The notes beneath the pieces are model-generated. The model saw only the letters and a list, made by a program, of their open reading frames with translations, searched no databases and was not told the origin of the DNA. Below are positions 23,357 to 31,902 of a DNA stretch of 44,033 nt, piece by piece. Origin of the DNA: a virus; IMG/VR virus record IMGVR_UViG_3300046820_000462, positions 1-44,033 of that record, one strand, 5' to 3'. Every line of letters begins with the position of its first letter. Positions within the stretch are counted from its first letter, which is position 1. Made by a program: the position numbers and the translations under genes.

Positions 23357-24246
23357 GATACAGTTACCTTTGTAATAGGAATATCTGCGGCACAGGTACA
23401 AAAGTTTCTATCACAGATAACAGGCTCTTCTGGTTTAAGAAAAGTTCCTTGATAGATGTTACCTAAACTTCCGCCTACACGGCAAGTAGCACGATGTACA
23501 TCACCGTCCCAATTGATCATTAGACTTTCAATGCCTGCATAACATTTCCAGTCTTTAAATTTATTGAAGTGTAATTTAATAATATCATTAGCATGGAATA
23601 ACTTGTCGCCATCTACAACACAGTTAGCATCAACTGTAGCAGTATTATCTTTTATCCACTGTAAGTCGTCAGGATGATAGCGCATATCATCGAATAAATC
23701 TCTGTCACCATCTGTCCAACGTATTCTTCTTACTGCATAAGGAATACTTTCATTCTTAAAAATACCTACAGCGGCTTTGGCGGCATCCATGTGTTCATGA
23801 TGTGCCATTACATTAACCATTACAGGGGTCAGATGTTTTAAAGTTTTAACTTTAATAATAGTATTTGCTACTCTGTGCCAATCGCCTTCTGTAAAGTGTA
23901 GACTAAAGACCCAGTGATCTGCTTTTTGATTAATATACCATTCGGGTAATCTTGTTCCGTTTGTAGTAACGCTGACCCAACCTACGCCAACGTGTTTACA
24001 ATAATTAACTAATTCTTCAAACTTTGGGTGGACTGTTGGTTCGCCACCTGTAAAACTAATTCTAACATTACCAAGTGCATGTAATTGATCAACAGTAGAT
24101 TTTAATATATCTATATCAGTGTGTGGACTAGAGTTGTCGTGTATTTCTGCAGGGCAGTATGCACAGTCGTAGTTACATCGTTTACCTAAGTTCCATTCAA
24201 CTTTAATTTTATCTTGGTGTGGCCAACGACTAGTAACTTTAAACAT
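23353..24246 (-). CDS. Compact radical SAM protein, pair partner
   Basis: 297 residues. CNYDCAYCP (C24, C28, C31) and FTGGEPTVHP (GGEP 67-70) define the core. The C-terminus has WKCYAGIESLMINWDGDV, ATCRVGG and CDRNFCTC, a short SPASM-like set of cysteines. It is related to 27790-28722 (CTYTCSYCP, FTGGEPTIHP, GWSCEVGEEVIVV, CPREYCHC) and 40899-41894. It overlaps the twitch-type gene upstream by 8 nt, the same gene order as the plus-strand pair at 26408-28722. Confidence 0.85.
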   Translation of the reverse strand: MFKVTSRWPHQDKIKVEWNLGKRCNYDCAYCPAEIHDNSSPHTDIDILKSTVDQLHALGNVRISFTGGEPTVHPKFEELVNYCKHVGVGWVSVTTNGTRLPEWYINQKADHWVFSLHFTEGDWHRVANTIIKVKTLKHLTPVMVNVMAHHEHMDAAKAAVGIFKNESIPYAVRRIRWTDGDRDLFDDMRYHPDDLQWIKDNTATVDANCVVDGDKLFHANDIIKLHFNKFKDWKCYAGIESLMINWDGDVHRATCRVGGSLGNIYQGTFLKPEEPVICDRNFCTCAADIPITKVTVS

Positions 24247-25501
24247 ATTTTTTAAACTCAGGTGTTACTTCTACAAAACTTTGCTTTCTAGTTGCATCTA
24301 ATCTGCGATTAAACTCTACACAGTCATTCCACAAATGATTCATATCATTTGCTCTTAAGAAGTTAATAACTCCTTGCACTTGCCCCATAGTTACATCTAG
24401 TAATACAGGTTCACCGCGTAACATCTTAAAGTCTTTTAATCTAGGTTTGATTGCTTCTAACTTTGCAATGGCAAGTTCTTTTAATTCTTGCGGTAATACT
24501 TGTGGGCTAAGAACATTAGGATAGCGTACCATATTAGTATAAAAGAATATTCCCAAGTTGTCAAGAAACTCTTCAATCATCTTGTCCAAGATTAACACGT
24601 TACTAACTTGTACAGCAACCGCACCGACAATACGTCTTACGTTTGGAATTTGTTGCATGACTTTAATATTGGCTACGACTTGGTCGTAGTCGCTGTTACC
24701 TCGTATGTAATCATAAGCAGATCCTAATCCGTCTACAGAAACGTTTACTGCCACAGATTTAAAATGCGGCCAATAATCATGAATGTTTCGTCCGCCTTTG
24801 ATTCCTATAGTTGTTCCGTTAGTAGCATACTTAATTTCAATGTTACTGCCATAAGGCTTTAACATATTGAGAATCTTATAGTGCTGTGGATCCATTAAAG
24901 GTTCTCCACCTGCAAACTCTACACGTCTAAAGTAAGGTAATAGTTTTTCAAAACTTGCCCACCAGTTGTCTGTATCTTCAAAACTGTCTAAGTAAGGTTT
25001 GTTCTCTAAGTTTAGTTTAATAACTTTATCAACTAAGAAGTTATCTTCTTTAATGTAAAACTCTTCAACTTCTTTCCAATCATTCCAACTTGTACTGTCC
25101 ATAGGGTTACACATACGACATTTTAAGTTACAGAGATTGTTTAATTTAATCTCCATGGTTGGAATCTCAAATGGCATTGTGTAATCATCATTAAGTTTGT
25201 CTAGAGCGTTAGGATACAACTTAATACGTGCTTCAGGTATTTGTCCTTTGATATGTCGTTGGCGTAGACTTTCTACACCTTGGTCTTCTAAGTCAAAGCA
25301 AGGCGCACACTCTTTAGGACGCTCGCCATTAAGAACTTGTTGGCGAATTTTACGCATTGTATCGCCATTCCATATTTCTTCTAGACTGTTGTCTTGTATA
25401 AAGCCAACTGGCTGGCTACGACAGCAGGCACAAATGGCACCATCTTCTCTTGTGGCTAATCCTGTAAAAGGATGCATACAAAATGTTTTACTGTTATTCA
25501 T
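24239..25501 (-). CDS. Radical SAM protein with N-terminal twitch-like module
   Basis: 420 residues. N-terminal cysteines C8, C24/C26/C27 (CACC) and C65/C68 (CAPC) precede the core CNLKCRMC (C124, C128, C131) and FAGGEPLMD. The shared sequence DGLGSAYDYIRG corresponds to DGIGNRFNYIRH in the copy at 17177-18262. Compared with that copy it has an insert between CNP and GGEP. The GGEP and all cluster cysteines are intact, so it should be active. It overlaps the PLP gene upstream by 8 nt. Confidence 0.86.
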   Translation of the reverse strand: MNNSKTFCMHPFTGLATREDGAICACCRSQPVGFIQDNSLEEIWNGDTMRKIRQQVLNGERPKECAPCFDLEDQGVESLRQRHIKGQIPEARIKLYPNALDKLNDDYTMPFEIPTMEIKLNNLCNLKCRMCNPMDSTSWNDWKEVEEFYIKEDNFLVDKVIKLNLENKPYLDSFEDTDNWWASFEKLLPYFRRVEFAGGEPLMDPQHYKILNMLKPYGSNIEIKYATNGTTIGIKGGRNIHDYWPHFKSVAVNVSVDGLGSAYDYIRGNSDYDQVVANIKVMQQIPNVRRIVGAVAVQVSNVLILDKMIEEFLDNLGIFFYTNMVRYPNVLSPQVLPQELKELAIAKLEAIKPRLKDFKMLRGEPVLLDVTMGQVQGVINFLRANDMNHLWNDCVEFNRRLDATRKQSFVEVTPEFKKYV

Positions 25502-26342
25502 TTTCTGCTAGGTATCTTATTAAAGGTGCAATGCCTACTGGCTGTTTATCTCTTAGTGCAAGGTAAATGCTGTTTGTTTGTTCAAGCCCAAAGTCTTTGC
25601 ACACACGTTCATTTAAATTTCCGTATGTGTTCCATAAGTAATCTGTTTCAAACATACGTACAAATTGCAGACCTACCATGCTTAACGGCCTGCAATTCAT
25701 TTTAAAATCATTCATTATAGTAATTGCATCGGCTTTGTCTTCTTTAGTCCAACGTAGTCCTATTCTATTCCATCCTAGACCTAGTCCTTTACTTAGACTT
25801 ATCCCAACAGACTTAATAGATGGATGACTAAAGTCAAATGTAACGTTGCGGCAACAAGTAATCCAAGCACCATCAATGTGTACAGGTATGTTTTTTGTTT
25901 GACACTCGTACAGAATTTCTTCCATGCTTGCATGTGGTGCTCCTATGTTAGGGAAAGGCATTGCTATGATTAATGGTATGTCAGGAATAAGACTGCCTAC
26001 ATCTTTAACAAAAGAAAGATTTAAGCGTTGATGATATCTATAGTCGCCTCTTAGTGTTTGCACAGGGCCTTGCATATACAAGTTGTCAATAAATTGTGTG
26101 CAACCAATTATAATGTCTTTTCTCGTGAAACTCTTTATGCCAGTTAATGTATTAAGTTTGGTGGAAAATATCCAATTCTCACATTCAAGTTTAAAATCTT
26201 CGTAGACTTGATCTGTTATATCAGGATCCCAGTCACCGTTGACAATACGTCCAAAAGTTTTTTCTATTCTTGAATCTGATAGAGGTTGAGGTCTATCAAC
26301 CTGTATATAATCTTCTGTGTAACTTAGTGCGCGAGAGTTCAT
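25494..26342 (-). CDS. PLP-dependent fold-type-I aminotransferase-like enzyme
   Basis: 282 residues, even shorter than the related enzyme at 971-1909. IPVHIDGAWITCC holds the Asp (D157) that pairs with the cofactor nitrogen, and SLSKGLGLGWNRIGLRW holds the Schiff-base lysine K185. GCTQFIDNLYMQG would form the phosphate-binding helix. It is the first gene of a four-gene minus-strand operon with two radical SAM enzymes and an oxygenase. No Shine-Dalgarno is visible; the box GCTAAATA lies 6 nt before the ATG. Confidence 0.74.
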   Translation of the reverse strand: MNSRALSYTEDYIQVDRPQPLSDSRIEKTFGRIVNGDWDPDITDQVYEDFKLECENWIFSTKLNTLTGIKSFTRKDIIIGCTQFIDNLYMQGPVQTLRGDYRYHQRLNLSFVKDVGSLIPDIPLIIAMPFPNIGAPHASMEEILYECQTKNIPVHIDGAWITCCRNVTFDFSHPSIKSVGISLSKGLGLGWNRIGLRWTKEDKADAITIMNDFKMNCRPLSMVGLQFVRMFETDYLWNTYGNLNERVCKDFGLEQTNSIYLALRDKQPVGIAPLIRYLAENE

Positions 26343-26348
26343 GTAGGA

Positions 26349-26356
26349 TATTTAGC
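26349..26356 (-). promoter_or_regulatory. Late-type box 6 nt before the aminotransferase start
   Basis: Minus strand GCTAAATA, then TCCTAC, then ATG at 26342. It shares TAAATA with the T4 late consensus. The closeness to the ATG implies a very short or absent leader. Confidence 0.4.
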
Positions 26357-26394
26357 GGGTAGTGCCAGAAGTAAATTTCGTCTTGGTAAACTGC

Positions 26395-26402
26395 AATAAG
26401 TA
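26395..26402 (+). promoter_or_regulatory. Late-type box 5 nt before the radical SAM start
   Basis: AATAAGTA, then TCACT, then ATG at 26408. The same octamer stands before the ATG at 33689. No Shine-Dalgarno is present. Confidence 0.4.
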
Positions 26403-26407
26403 TCACT

Positions 26408-27793
26408 ATGCAAAACGAAATCAAAAAAGTTATTAACATAATTGAAGAAAAGACAGGTAGTGCTACATTTTGTGCGTTGCCCTGGATCCATTTGGCTACA
26501 AGACCAAACGGTGATGCTAGATTATGCTGTGTAACAAATGCCAGCGGTGCAGAAACTGGCGACCATACTGTAGGTTTGGTAAAGAACATTGATGGCAAGC
26601 CTGCAAACTTTGGCAGAGATTTGCCTTTAGATGCCTTCAACAACGATTACATGAAGAATGTACGTAAGACAATGTTGAATGGCAAAGTACCTGCTAGTTG
26701 TACTAAATGCTTTGAAGAAGAAAGCAACAACGTAGCAAGTAAACGTGTTTGGGAAATGTACGAATGGATTCGCGAAGGCCTAGACATTGAGAAACTAGTA
26801 AAAGAAACCAGTGAAGACGGATCAGTTCCTCCTGTATTAAAATATCTAGACCTACGTTTAGGACATACTTGCAACCTTAAGTGTGTTATGTGTAGTCCAC
26901 ATGATAGTAGTCGTTGGGTGCAGGATCACAAAGAACTAACTAGCATTACTAAAAGTCCTATTATTCTAAAACAAGTAGAATGGGGTGCTGACGAATTTGA
27001 CAACTACTGGTACGAAAAGCCAGAGTTTTGGCAACAGATCTACGATCAAATACCAAACATTAAACACTTGTACTTTGCAGGTGGCGAACCTTTAATGATC
27101 AAAGAACATAAACTGTTCTTAGAAGAGATTATACGCAGAGGTTATGCTAAAGAAATTACATTAAGATATAATTCAAACGGCATACTTATTGATCAGGCAA
27201 TGATTGATATTTGGAATCATTTTAAGCAAGTAAGATATGCCTTTAGTATTGACGACTTAGGCGATAGAAACTATTATATACGCTACCCAGCAAAGTGGGA
27301 AGACATTGAACGTAGTTTATGGTTGTTAGATAATACACCAGATCACATTCATGTGCATATTGCCTGTGCTGTTCAAGCACTTAACATTAAGAATGTTATT
27401 AACTTTGCTAAGTGGAAACTAAGTCAAGGGTTTAAAAAGATTAACAAGTTTAAACTTGATGACTTTGAATCAGGTGGCGGTATTATAAACATGCATCTGT
27501 TGTATATTCCTACATTCCTTAGTGCAAGAATATTGCCTAAAGAAGATAAACAACAGATACGTGAACAAATTATGGAGTTCAAAGATTGGTTATGGAACAA
27601 TTATCGACAAGACGACAATTTCTGGCATGTAAACCCTTATGGATGGAAGCGTTACGAGGCTATCTTAAAGTTTGTAGAAGCGCAGGATCACAGTCATCTA
27701 CTTCCTGATTTTAAAGAATACATCAATAACTTAGATCGTATTCGCGGCACAGATGCTAAAACTGTGTTTCCGGACTTGGCTCACTTGCTATGA
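26408..27793 (+). CDS. Radical SAM protein with N-terminal twitch-like module
   Basis: 461 residues, the longest of the three. N-terminal cysteines C22, C40-C41 and C98/C101 (CTKC) precede the core CNLKCVMC (C155, C159, C162) and FAGGEPLMI. FSIDDLGDRNYYIRYPAKWEDI matches the ASIDGIG...YIRHPGKWDEV region of the copy at 17177-18262. The spacing CC to CxxC is longer here than in the other two. It leads a plus-strand operon with a compact radical SAM gene and a GNAT-like gene. The start is accepted because no other ATG precedes C22. Confidence 0.86.
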   Translation: MQNEIKKVINIIEEKTGSATFCALPWIHLATRPNGDARLCCVTNASGAETGDHTVGLVKNIDGKPANFGRDLPLDAFNNDYMKNVRKTMLNGKVPASCTKCFEEESNNVASKRVWEMYEWIREGLDIEKLVKETSEDGSVPPVLKYLDLRLGHTCNLKCVMCSPHDSSRWVQDHKELTSITKSPIILKQVEWGADEFDNYWYEKPEFWQQIYDQIPNIKHLYFAGGEPLMIKEHKLFLEEIIRRGYAKEITLRYNSNGILIDQAMIDIWNHFKQVRYAFSIDDLGDRNYYIRYPAKWEDIERSLWLLDNTPDHIHVHIACAVQALNIKNVINFAKWKLSQGFKKINKFKLDDFESGGGIINMHLLYIPTFLSARILPKEDKQQIREQIMEFKDWLWNNYRQDDNFWHVNPYGWKRYEAILKFVEAQDHSHLLPDFKEYINNLDRIRGTDAKTVFPDLAHLL

Positions 27794-28722
27794 AGTTTCC
27801 TATTAAGATAGTATCACCTAAAAAGTTAAAAGTGCTTTGGCAAATTACCACTGCCTGTACTTACACTTGCAGTTATTGTCCTAAAGAACTACATACAGGT
27901 CGTAGTCACGATATTAATTTAGACGAAGTAGATGTTTTTTTAGATAAACTTGCTGGTAAAGAATTTACAGTAAACTTCACAGGCGGTGAACCTACTATTC
28001 ATCCGCAATACTTAGATGTATTGCGTAAGGTTAAAAGCAGAGGTATCAAAATTATCTCAGATACTAACTTGTCGAGGACTGTGCGTTTTTACGAAGAAGC
28101 GGGTCCTCTAGTAGACAACTGGTGCGTAAGTATACATCCTAGTATGTTTGAATGGAACGAAGAAAAGATTCACACACTAGCAAAGAACAGTTATACTGTT
28201 GTTTACTTAATGATGGATCCTAGGCACTGGGATCTTGCAATGGAATATTGGGAAAGACTTAAAAAGATTCCTAGAATTAAAATTATTATTGTTAAGTGTT
28301 TGTCTAACTGGAGTGGATCTGATTGGGTTGGAGAATACACACAAGAACAACAAGAGTTCTTTAATACTGCACCTTCCATATACACATTTACCAAAGAAGA
28401 AATTAACAGTCTAATAGGAAACTACGCTTGGTTGCAAGATCAGTCCAGCAATGTTTTTTGGAGTGACGGTACTACTGATATGTTAGAGCCCGATCAATTA
28501 ATGAAAGAGGGACTGCATAACTTTAAAGGCTGGAGTTGCGAAGTTGGTGAGGAAGTTATTGTAGTAAATCCAACTTGTGATATAAGTTTAGGAACTTGCG
28601 GAACTAGACACTTAGGTAATTGGAATAACTTTACCACAGCAATGTTAAGTGATCCAATTATCTGTCCTAGAGAATACTGCCACTGCGGTGTAGATATTAA
28701 ATCAACAAAAACTAAACTATGA
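27790..28722 (+). CDS. Compact radical SAM protein, pair partner
   Basis: 310 residues with CTYTCSYCP (C23, C27, C30) and FTGGEPTIHP (GGEP 65-68). The C-terminal cysteines GWSCEVGEEVIVV, TCDISLGTCG and CPREYCHCGVDI form a short auxiliary module as in 23353-24246. The start codon overlaps the stop of the twitch-type gene (ATGA). This gene order repeats that of 24239-25501 / 23353-24246 on the opposite strand. Confidence 0.85.
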   Translation: MKFPIKIVSPKKLKVLWQITTACTYTCSYCPKELHTGRSHDINLDEVDVFLDKLAGKEFTVNFTGGEPTIHPQYLDVLRKVKSRGIKIISDTNLSRTVRFYEEAGPLVDNWCVSIHPSMFEWNEEKIHTLAKNSYTVVYLMMDPRHWDLAMEYWERLKKIPRIKIIIVKCLSNWSGSDWVGEYTQEQQEFFNTAPSIYTFTKEEINSLIGNYAWLQDQSSNVFWSDGTTDMLEPDQLMKEGLHNFKGWSCEVGEEVIVVNPTCDISLGTCGTRHLGNWNNFTTAMLSDPIICPREYCHCGVDIKSTKTKL

Positions 28723-29186
28723 AGTTTTGTAGAATTAATTTAGAAAAGACAAATTATAAAACATTAGACTATGCACACGTAATGTCGCCTGCTGAAAAAG
28801 ACGACCGGGCTGATGATCTTATCAATATCTATCATCAGTATTGCAGTTATAAAAACTTTAGTAGTGTTATGCCTTTGTTTAAAGGTATAATATTTGACAG
28901 ATACTCTGATGTGTTTAGTTATTCTCCCAACAAGACGTTGTCTGCATTTAGTATCGTAAGAAAGTATGATCAGTTTAATGCAGAAAGTCTACAGTTTGCT
29001 TGGGATTACAAAGAACCTAACTTATTTTTAGGTGTAAAAAGTCTTGAGCACGAGTGTGCATACTACAAGCAATTAGGTTTTAAGTATTTGTATTTGGGCT
29101 TAGTTGCCGACTATAAGAAAAACTTTGACGGTTACGAAGAACTAGGACCGTTAACTTCAAATCTCCATCTTACTACATCGTCATAA
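28719..29186 (+). CDS. GNAT-fold-like acyltransferase
   Basis: 155 residues. The end of the protein (LFLGVKSLEHECAYYKQLGFKYLYLG) has the strand-helix-strand pattern of the C-terminal half of GNAT proteins and recalls arginyl-tRNA-protein transferases in particular. No acyl-CoA P-loop is obvious. It is coupled by ATGA to the compact radical SAM gene. The 3' end overlaps the convergent gene by 55 nt, so the last 18 residues are encoded antisense to the neighbour. Confidence 0.5.
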   Translation: MKFCRINLEKTNYKTLDYAHVMSPAEKDDRADDLINIYHQYCSYKNFSSVMPLFKGIIFDRYSDVFSYSPNKTLSAFSIVRKYDQFNAESLQFAWDYKEPNLFLGVKSLEHECAYYKQLGFKYLYLGLVADYKKNFDGYEELGPLTSNLHLTTSS

Positions 29187-29638
29187 AGAGCATCGCTCCA
29201 GTTAATGTAGTAACCGCCGCGCTCTAAAGAACGACTTGCTTCGTTAATACTATTCAATCGTTGTACAATAACAATATTGTATTTGCCATTATTAAATTTA
29301 ATGCCGTGAAAAGGTTCTTCTATCTTTACATGGTCTTCTAATAACACTAAGTCTTGTAACAGAAATTTCTTGTTGAGTTGTTTAACATCATCTGCAAACT
29401 TATCTGGATCAATATCGTCATCACAGACAAACAACAATGCATGAACACTATCATCCCATGATTGTAAAACAGTATCTATGTCAGTTACATAGTTATGTGT
29501 TTGTATGAACTTAACTTGATTGTTAAGTATAGCACTACGAGCAAATGGGCAGATAGGCAAACTGTTTAACAAATCGTTAGGAACAGATAATACTTCTTCT
29601 ACCCAAGTCTTTAAATAGTCCTCATACTCCGTAGTCAC
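29132..29638 (-). CDS. Hypothetical protein with CPFA motif
   Basis: 168 residues from the GTG at 29638, supported by GGAGG 6 nt upstream; a GTG at 29650 would add four residues. The N-terminal pattern WVEEVLSVPN...ICPFARSAILNNQVKFI resembles the start of DUF1415-type proteins (xxLCPFAxPxxxxxxVR). This is a weak match from memory. It overlaps the amidinotransferase gene upstream by 17 nt and closes that operon. Confidence 0.5.
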   Translation of the reverse strand: MTTEYEDYLKTWVEEVLSVPNDLLNSLPICPFARSAILNNQVKFIQTHNYVTDIDTVLQSWDDSVHALLFVCDDDIDPDKFADDVKQLNKKFLLQDLVLLEDHVKIEEPFHGIKFNNGKYNIVIVQRLNSINEASRSLERGGYYINWSDALYDDVVRWRFEVNGPSSS

Positions 29639-30791
29639 GCTGACCTCCACTGCGCTTTACATCTAAAGTCAAACAATGCCAGCCGCCGTCCCAAAAGAAT
29701 CTATTACGCAAAGGACACACTATAGGAGTTACACCTTTTGACTCTAACAGTTTAAGTAACTCAGGATTATTGCTGTTAACTACTACGTGCTTGTCATCTA
29801 TTACAAGACAATTTAAATCAAAAATAGTTTCTTCGCAGAATCCTGTCCAATTAGGCAAGAAACTTTCAACAAATTCAGTGAACTGATCGTTGCCTTCCTC
29901 ACCAGGTACCCACCAACTTCCTCTGTTCTTATCTCGAAGTTGATACCACTGTCTGACATGATCCCAATTAGGATCATTAAAATAAATTATTTCCCAACCA
30001 GGAAATAACTTTTCGTAGCCTTTAAACCAAGGACCAGCAATAACTACTCCTTCCTTGATCACACTGAAGATACCATCTAGATGGCCGCCTATGCAAACAT
30101 CCTTATAAGAGAACTGGGGGTAACGCTCGTTTAAGAACTCTAAGATGTCTGCGCTCTGCCATAGGTCAACCATACAGGTGGTACCTATTCGTGTTAAGTT
30201 AGGACTACAAAAACCCATTAAACTCATCACATTAGGATCAGGATTTTTAATGAAATAATCATCCGGCAATCCTCTATCCTTAGCCGCTGAAATTAAATTT
30301 AATTCACTTCTTTTGAATTCCATCTTGCCGTTGTAAATGCTAAGGTCAATTTGGTCTTCACCGAACCATTCAATAAACTTGTTAACATAACCTTGTACTT
30401 CAAAGGTCCTGTCAGTAATTAACAACTTATTTCCCATAACAATACTGTCATCGCGAACTTGCAATGGGCTAGTAGGAATCATATTCTTCTTGATAAGATC
30501 GGGCCTATCACTAGCATAGCCCATCTTACCATTAACGTCAACATAGTCAAGTATGCTGTCTTTGTAACCTAACTCTTTAGGAGTGGCTTGCAATACGGTA
30601 ACATTATGACTTTTTAACTGTTGTTTAAAGTATTCAATATCTTCGTTAGTCTCGTCAACAATCTTTTTAAGCACAGATGAAATACGAGAATTTTTTACAC
30701 CATCAAAGAAACTAGCGTCATAGACGCTACCGACAATAACTGCTTCTAACTTTTGTAACTCATCCCAACTGTTTAATTTAATTTTGTCCAT
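29622..30791 (-). CDS. Divergent amidinotransferase-like enzyme
   Basis: 389 residues from the ATG at 30791; the open frame extends 45 nt further, within the gene upstream. Family landmarks are VRDDSIVMG (D114/D115), GGHLDGIFSV (H237) and DGGWHCLTLDVKR (C373). At the position where StrB1/AGAT enzymes have FDAAN, this protein reads FCSPN, so a Cys (C195) stands in place of the catalytic-triad Asp. It may use a different substrate or act as a hydrolase. It lies in an operon with a QueC-like ATPase. Confidence 0.78.
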   Translation of the reverse strand: MDKIKLNSWDELQKLEAVIVGSVYDASFFDGVKNSRISSVLKKIVDETNEDIEYFKQQLKSHNVTVLQATPKELGYKDSILDYVDVNGKMGYASDRPDLIKKNMIPTSPLQVRDDSIVMGNKLLITDRTFEVQGYVNKFIEWFGEDQIDLSIYNGKMEFKRSELNLISAAKDRGLPDDYFIKNPDPNVMSLMGFCSPNLTRIGTTCMVDLWQSADILEFLNERYPQFSYKDVCIGGHLDGIFSVIKEGVVIAGPWFKGYEKLFPGWEIIYFNDPNWDHVRQWYQLRDKNRGSWWVPGEEGNDQFTEFVESFLPNWTGFCEETIFDLNCLVIDDKHVVVNSNNPELLKLLESKGVTPIVCPLRNRFFWDGGWHCLTLDVKRSGGQRDYGV

Positions 30792-31110
30792 CTGGCCAAT
30801 CTCTATAATATGCGTGTTGGATATTACCCGACACAAATTGATTAAAACTTCTATGCTTGTCTTCTAGTTCACCTTCTAAAGGTGCTACACGTTGGAATGC
30901 TGTTTCTAACTGTGCCATATTATTAAATTCCATCATAATATGCCACTCGGGAATATCCATGCTACGGAATCCCATCTTACATCTAGTAATTCTGTAACTG
31001 ACCATTTTGCCTTCATTGACTAAATGATCTAGAAAAGATTTCATGTTGTTGACCCATGCTAGGTCACTAATATCACCTTGCTTGTCTGCCCAAACGTGAT
31101 AGATATCCAT
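30778..31110 (-). CDS. Small ferredoxin-like-fold hypothetical protein
   Basis: 110 residues from the ATG at 31110, which overlaps the PP-loop gene stop (TAATG). MDIYHVWADKQGDISDLAWV, YRITRCKMGFRSMDIPEWHIMMEFNNMAQLETAF and HAYYRDWPD resemble a family of unknown function (DUF6614-like, from memory) with a dimeric alpha/beta barrel pattern. Such proteins often act as monooxygenase-like or accessory subunits. Confidence 0.55.
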   Translation of the reverse strand: MDIYHVWADKQGDISDLAWVNNMKSFLDHLVNEGKMVSYRITRCKMGFRSMDIPEWHIMMEFNNMAQLETAFQRVAPLEGELEDKHRSFNQFVSGNIQHAYYRDWPDGQN

Positions 31111-31889
31111 TACTGTTGTTCCGCCCACGAACGTTCGGCACACCAGAAACATTTGCCGCACTTAGGAACATATTGTCCAGGAGTATAGTTTTCGTAAGTC
31201 ATATCAGGAAACTCTCCTTCACAACTTCTAGTCTGATTATACAAGTCTAAAATATCTAGACGCTGATATTGTTTATAGATCCAACTCTTATCAACAAATC
31301 TAAAAGGATGGCAACTAACTTTGCCCATGTGTGTTGTAATCATCTTGCTGATATTATCTACCGTTGGTTCAATGTTACGTCTGCTCATTGCTCCTTCAAT
31401 TTCGATGTCCGGATTATGTGTTACAGCATTGAAGTAGGCATCTAAACTTTCTTTGTGTCCAATGTACTCTGCAAATGCTCTAATCTCAATAATGTCTCCG
31501 CTATTGAGTTGTCCGTACTCGTCAACTATTGTAGGACCTTTAGTTCCCCATTCGAAGTCAGGAGGAAGAAAGTTTTCGTGTCTTACAAAACGAATATTTC
31601 TAAATTTGGCTATTAGTGCTGTATAAACATCTAGGCTGTTGTAGCGTTGCCATGGGCGTGTCTTCCAACAACGTACATGACTAATAATGTGTACAGTAGT
31701 GTCACATTTGTTTTTTTCAATGAAGTCGCATAATAAGTAAGCAAGTAGGGCAGAATCTGCGCCACCGCTGACACTTACAGCAATATTACGCCATTGCGGA
31801 TCAAACGGAATTGCAACACCGTCTACATCGTGCAAGATGTTTTGGTAAGGTGTATGTTGATATAACTGCTTTACGTTTTCTAATATCAT
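31110..31889 (-). CDS. QueC/ExsB-like PP-loop ATPase with zinc ribbon
   Basis: 259 residues. The PP-loop VSVSGGADSALL (SGGADS 41-46) binds ATP and adenylates a substrate. The C-terminal cysteines C223, C244, C247 and C250 (SCEGEF ... KCGKCFWCAERSWA) match the zinc-binding end of QueC, which makes 7-cyano-7-deazaguanine. The middle is unlike typical QueC, and the operon partners (amidinotransferase-like, unknown) suggest another carboxylate-to-amide or nitrile reaction. No Shine-Dalgarno; TTTAAATA lies 5 nt before the ATG. Confidence 0.75.
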   Translation of the reverse strand: MILENVKQLYQHTPYQNILHDVDGVAIPFDPQWRNIAVSVSGGADSALLAYLLCDFIEKNKCDTTVHIISHVRCWKTRPWQRYNSLDVYTALIAKFRNIRFVRHENFLPPDFEWGTKGPTIVDEYGQLNSGDIIEIRAFAEYIGHKESLDAYFNAVTHNPDIEIEGAMSRRNIEPTVDNISKMITTHMGKVSCHPFRFVDKSWIYKQYQRLDILDLYNQTRSCEGEFPDMTYENYTPGQYVPKCGKCFWCAERSWAEQQ

Positions 31890-31894
31890 ATAGG

Positions 31895-31902
31895 TATTTA
31901 AA
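31895..31902 (-). promoter_or_regulatory. Late-type box 5 nt before the PP-loop ATPase start
   Basis: Minus strand TTTAAATA, seven of eight bases of the T4 late consensus, then CCTAT and ATG at 31889. It fills most of the 12-nt gap to the divergent gene. Confidence 0.45.

Noticed and set aside
26296-26643. Minus-strand frame of 115 codons over the 26343-26407 gap
   Set aside because: It runs antisense through the start of a clear radical SAM gene and has no ribosome site or family pattern.
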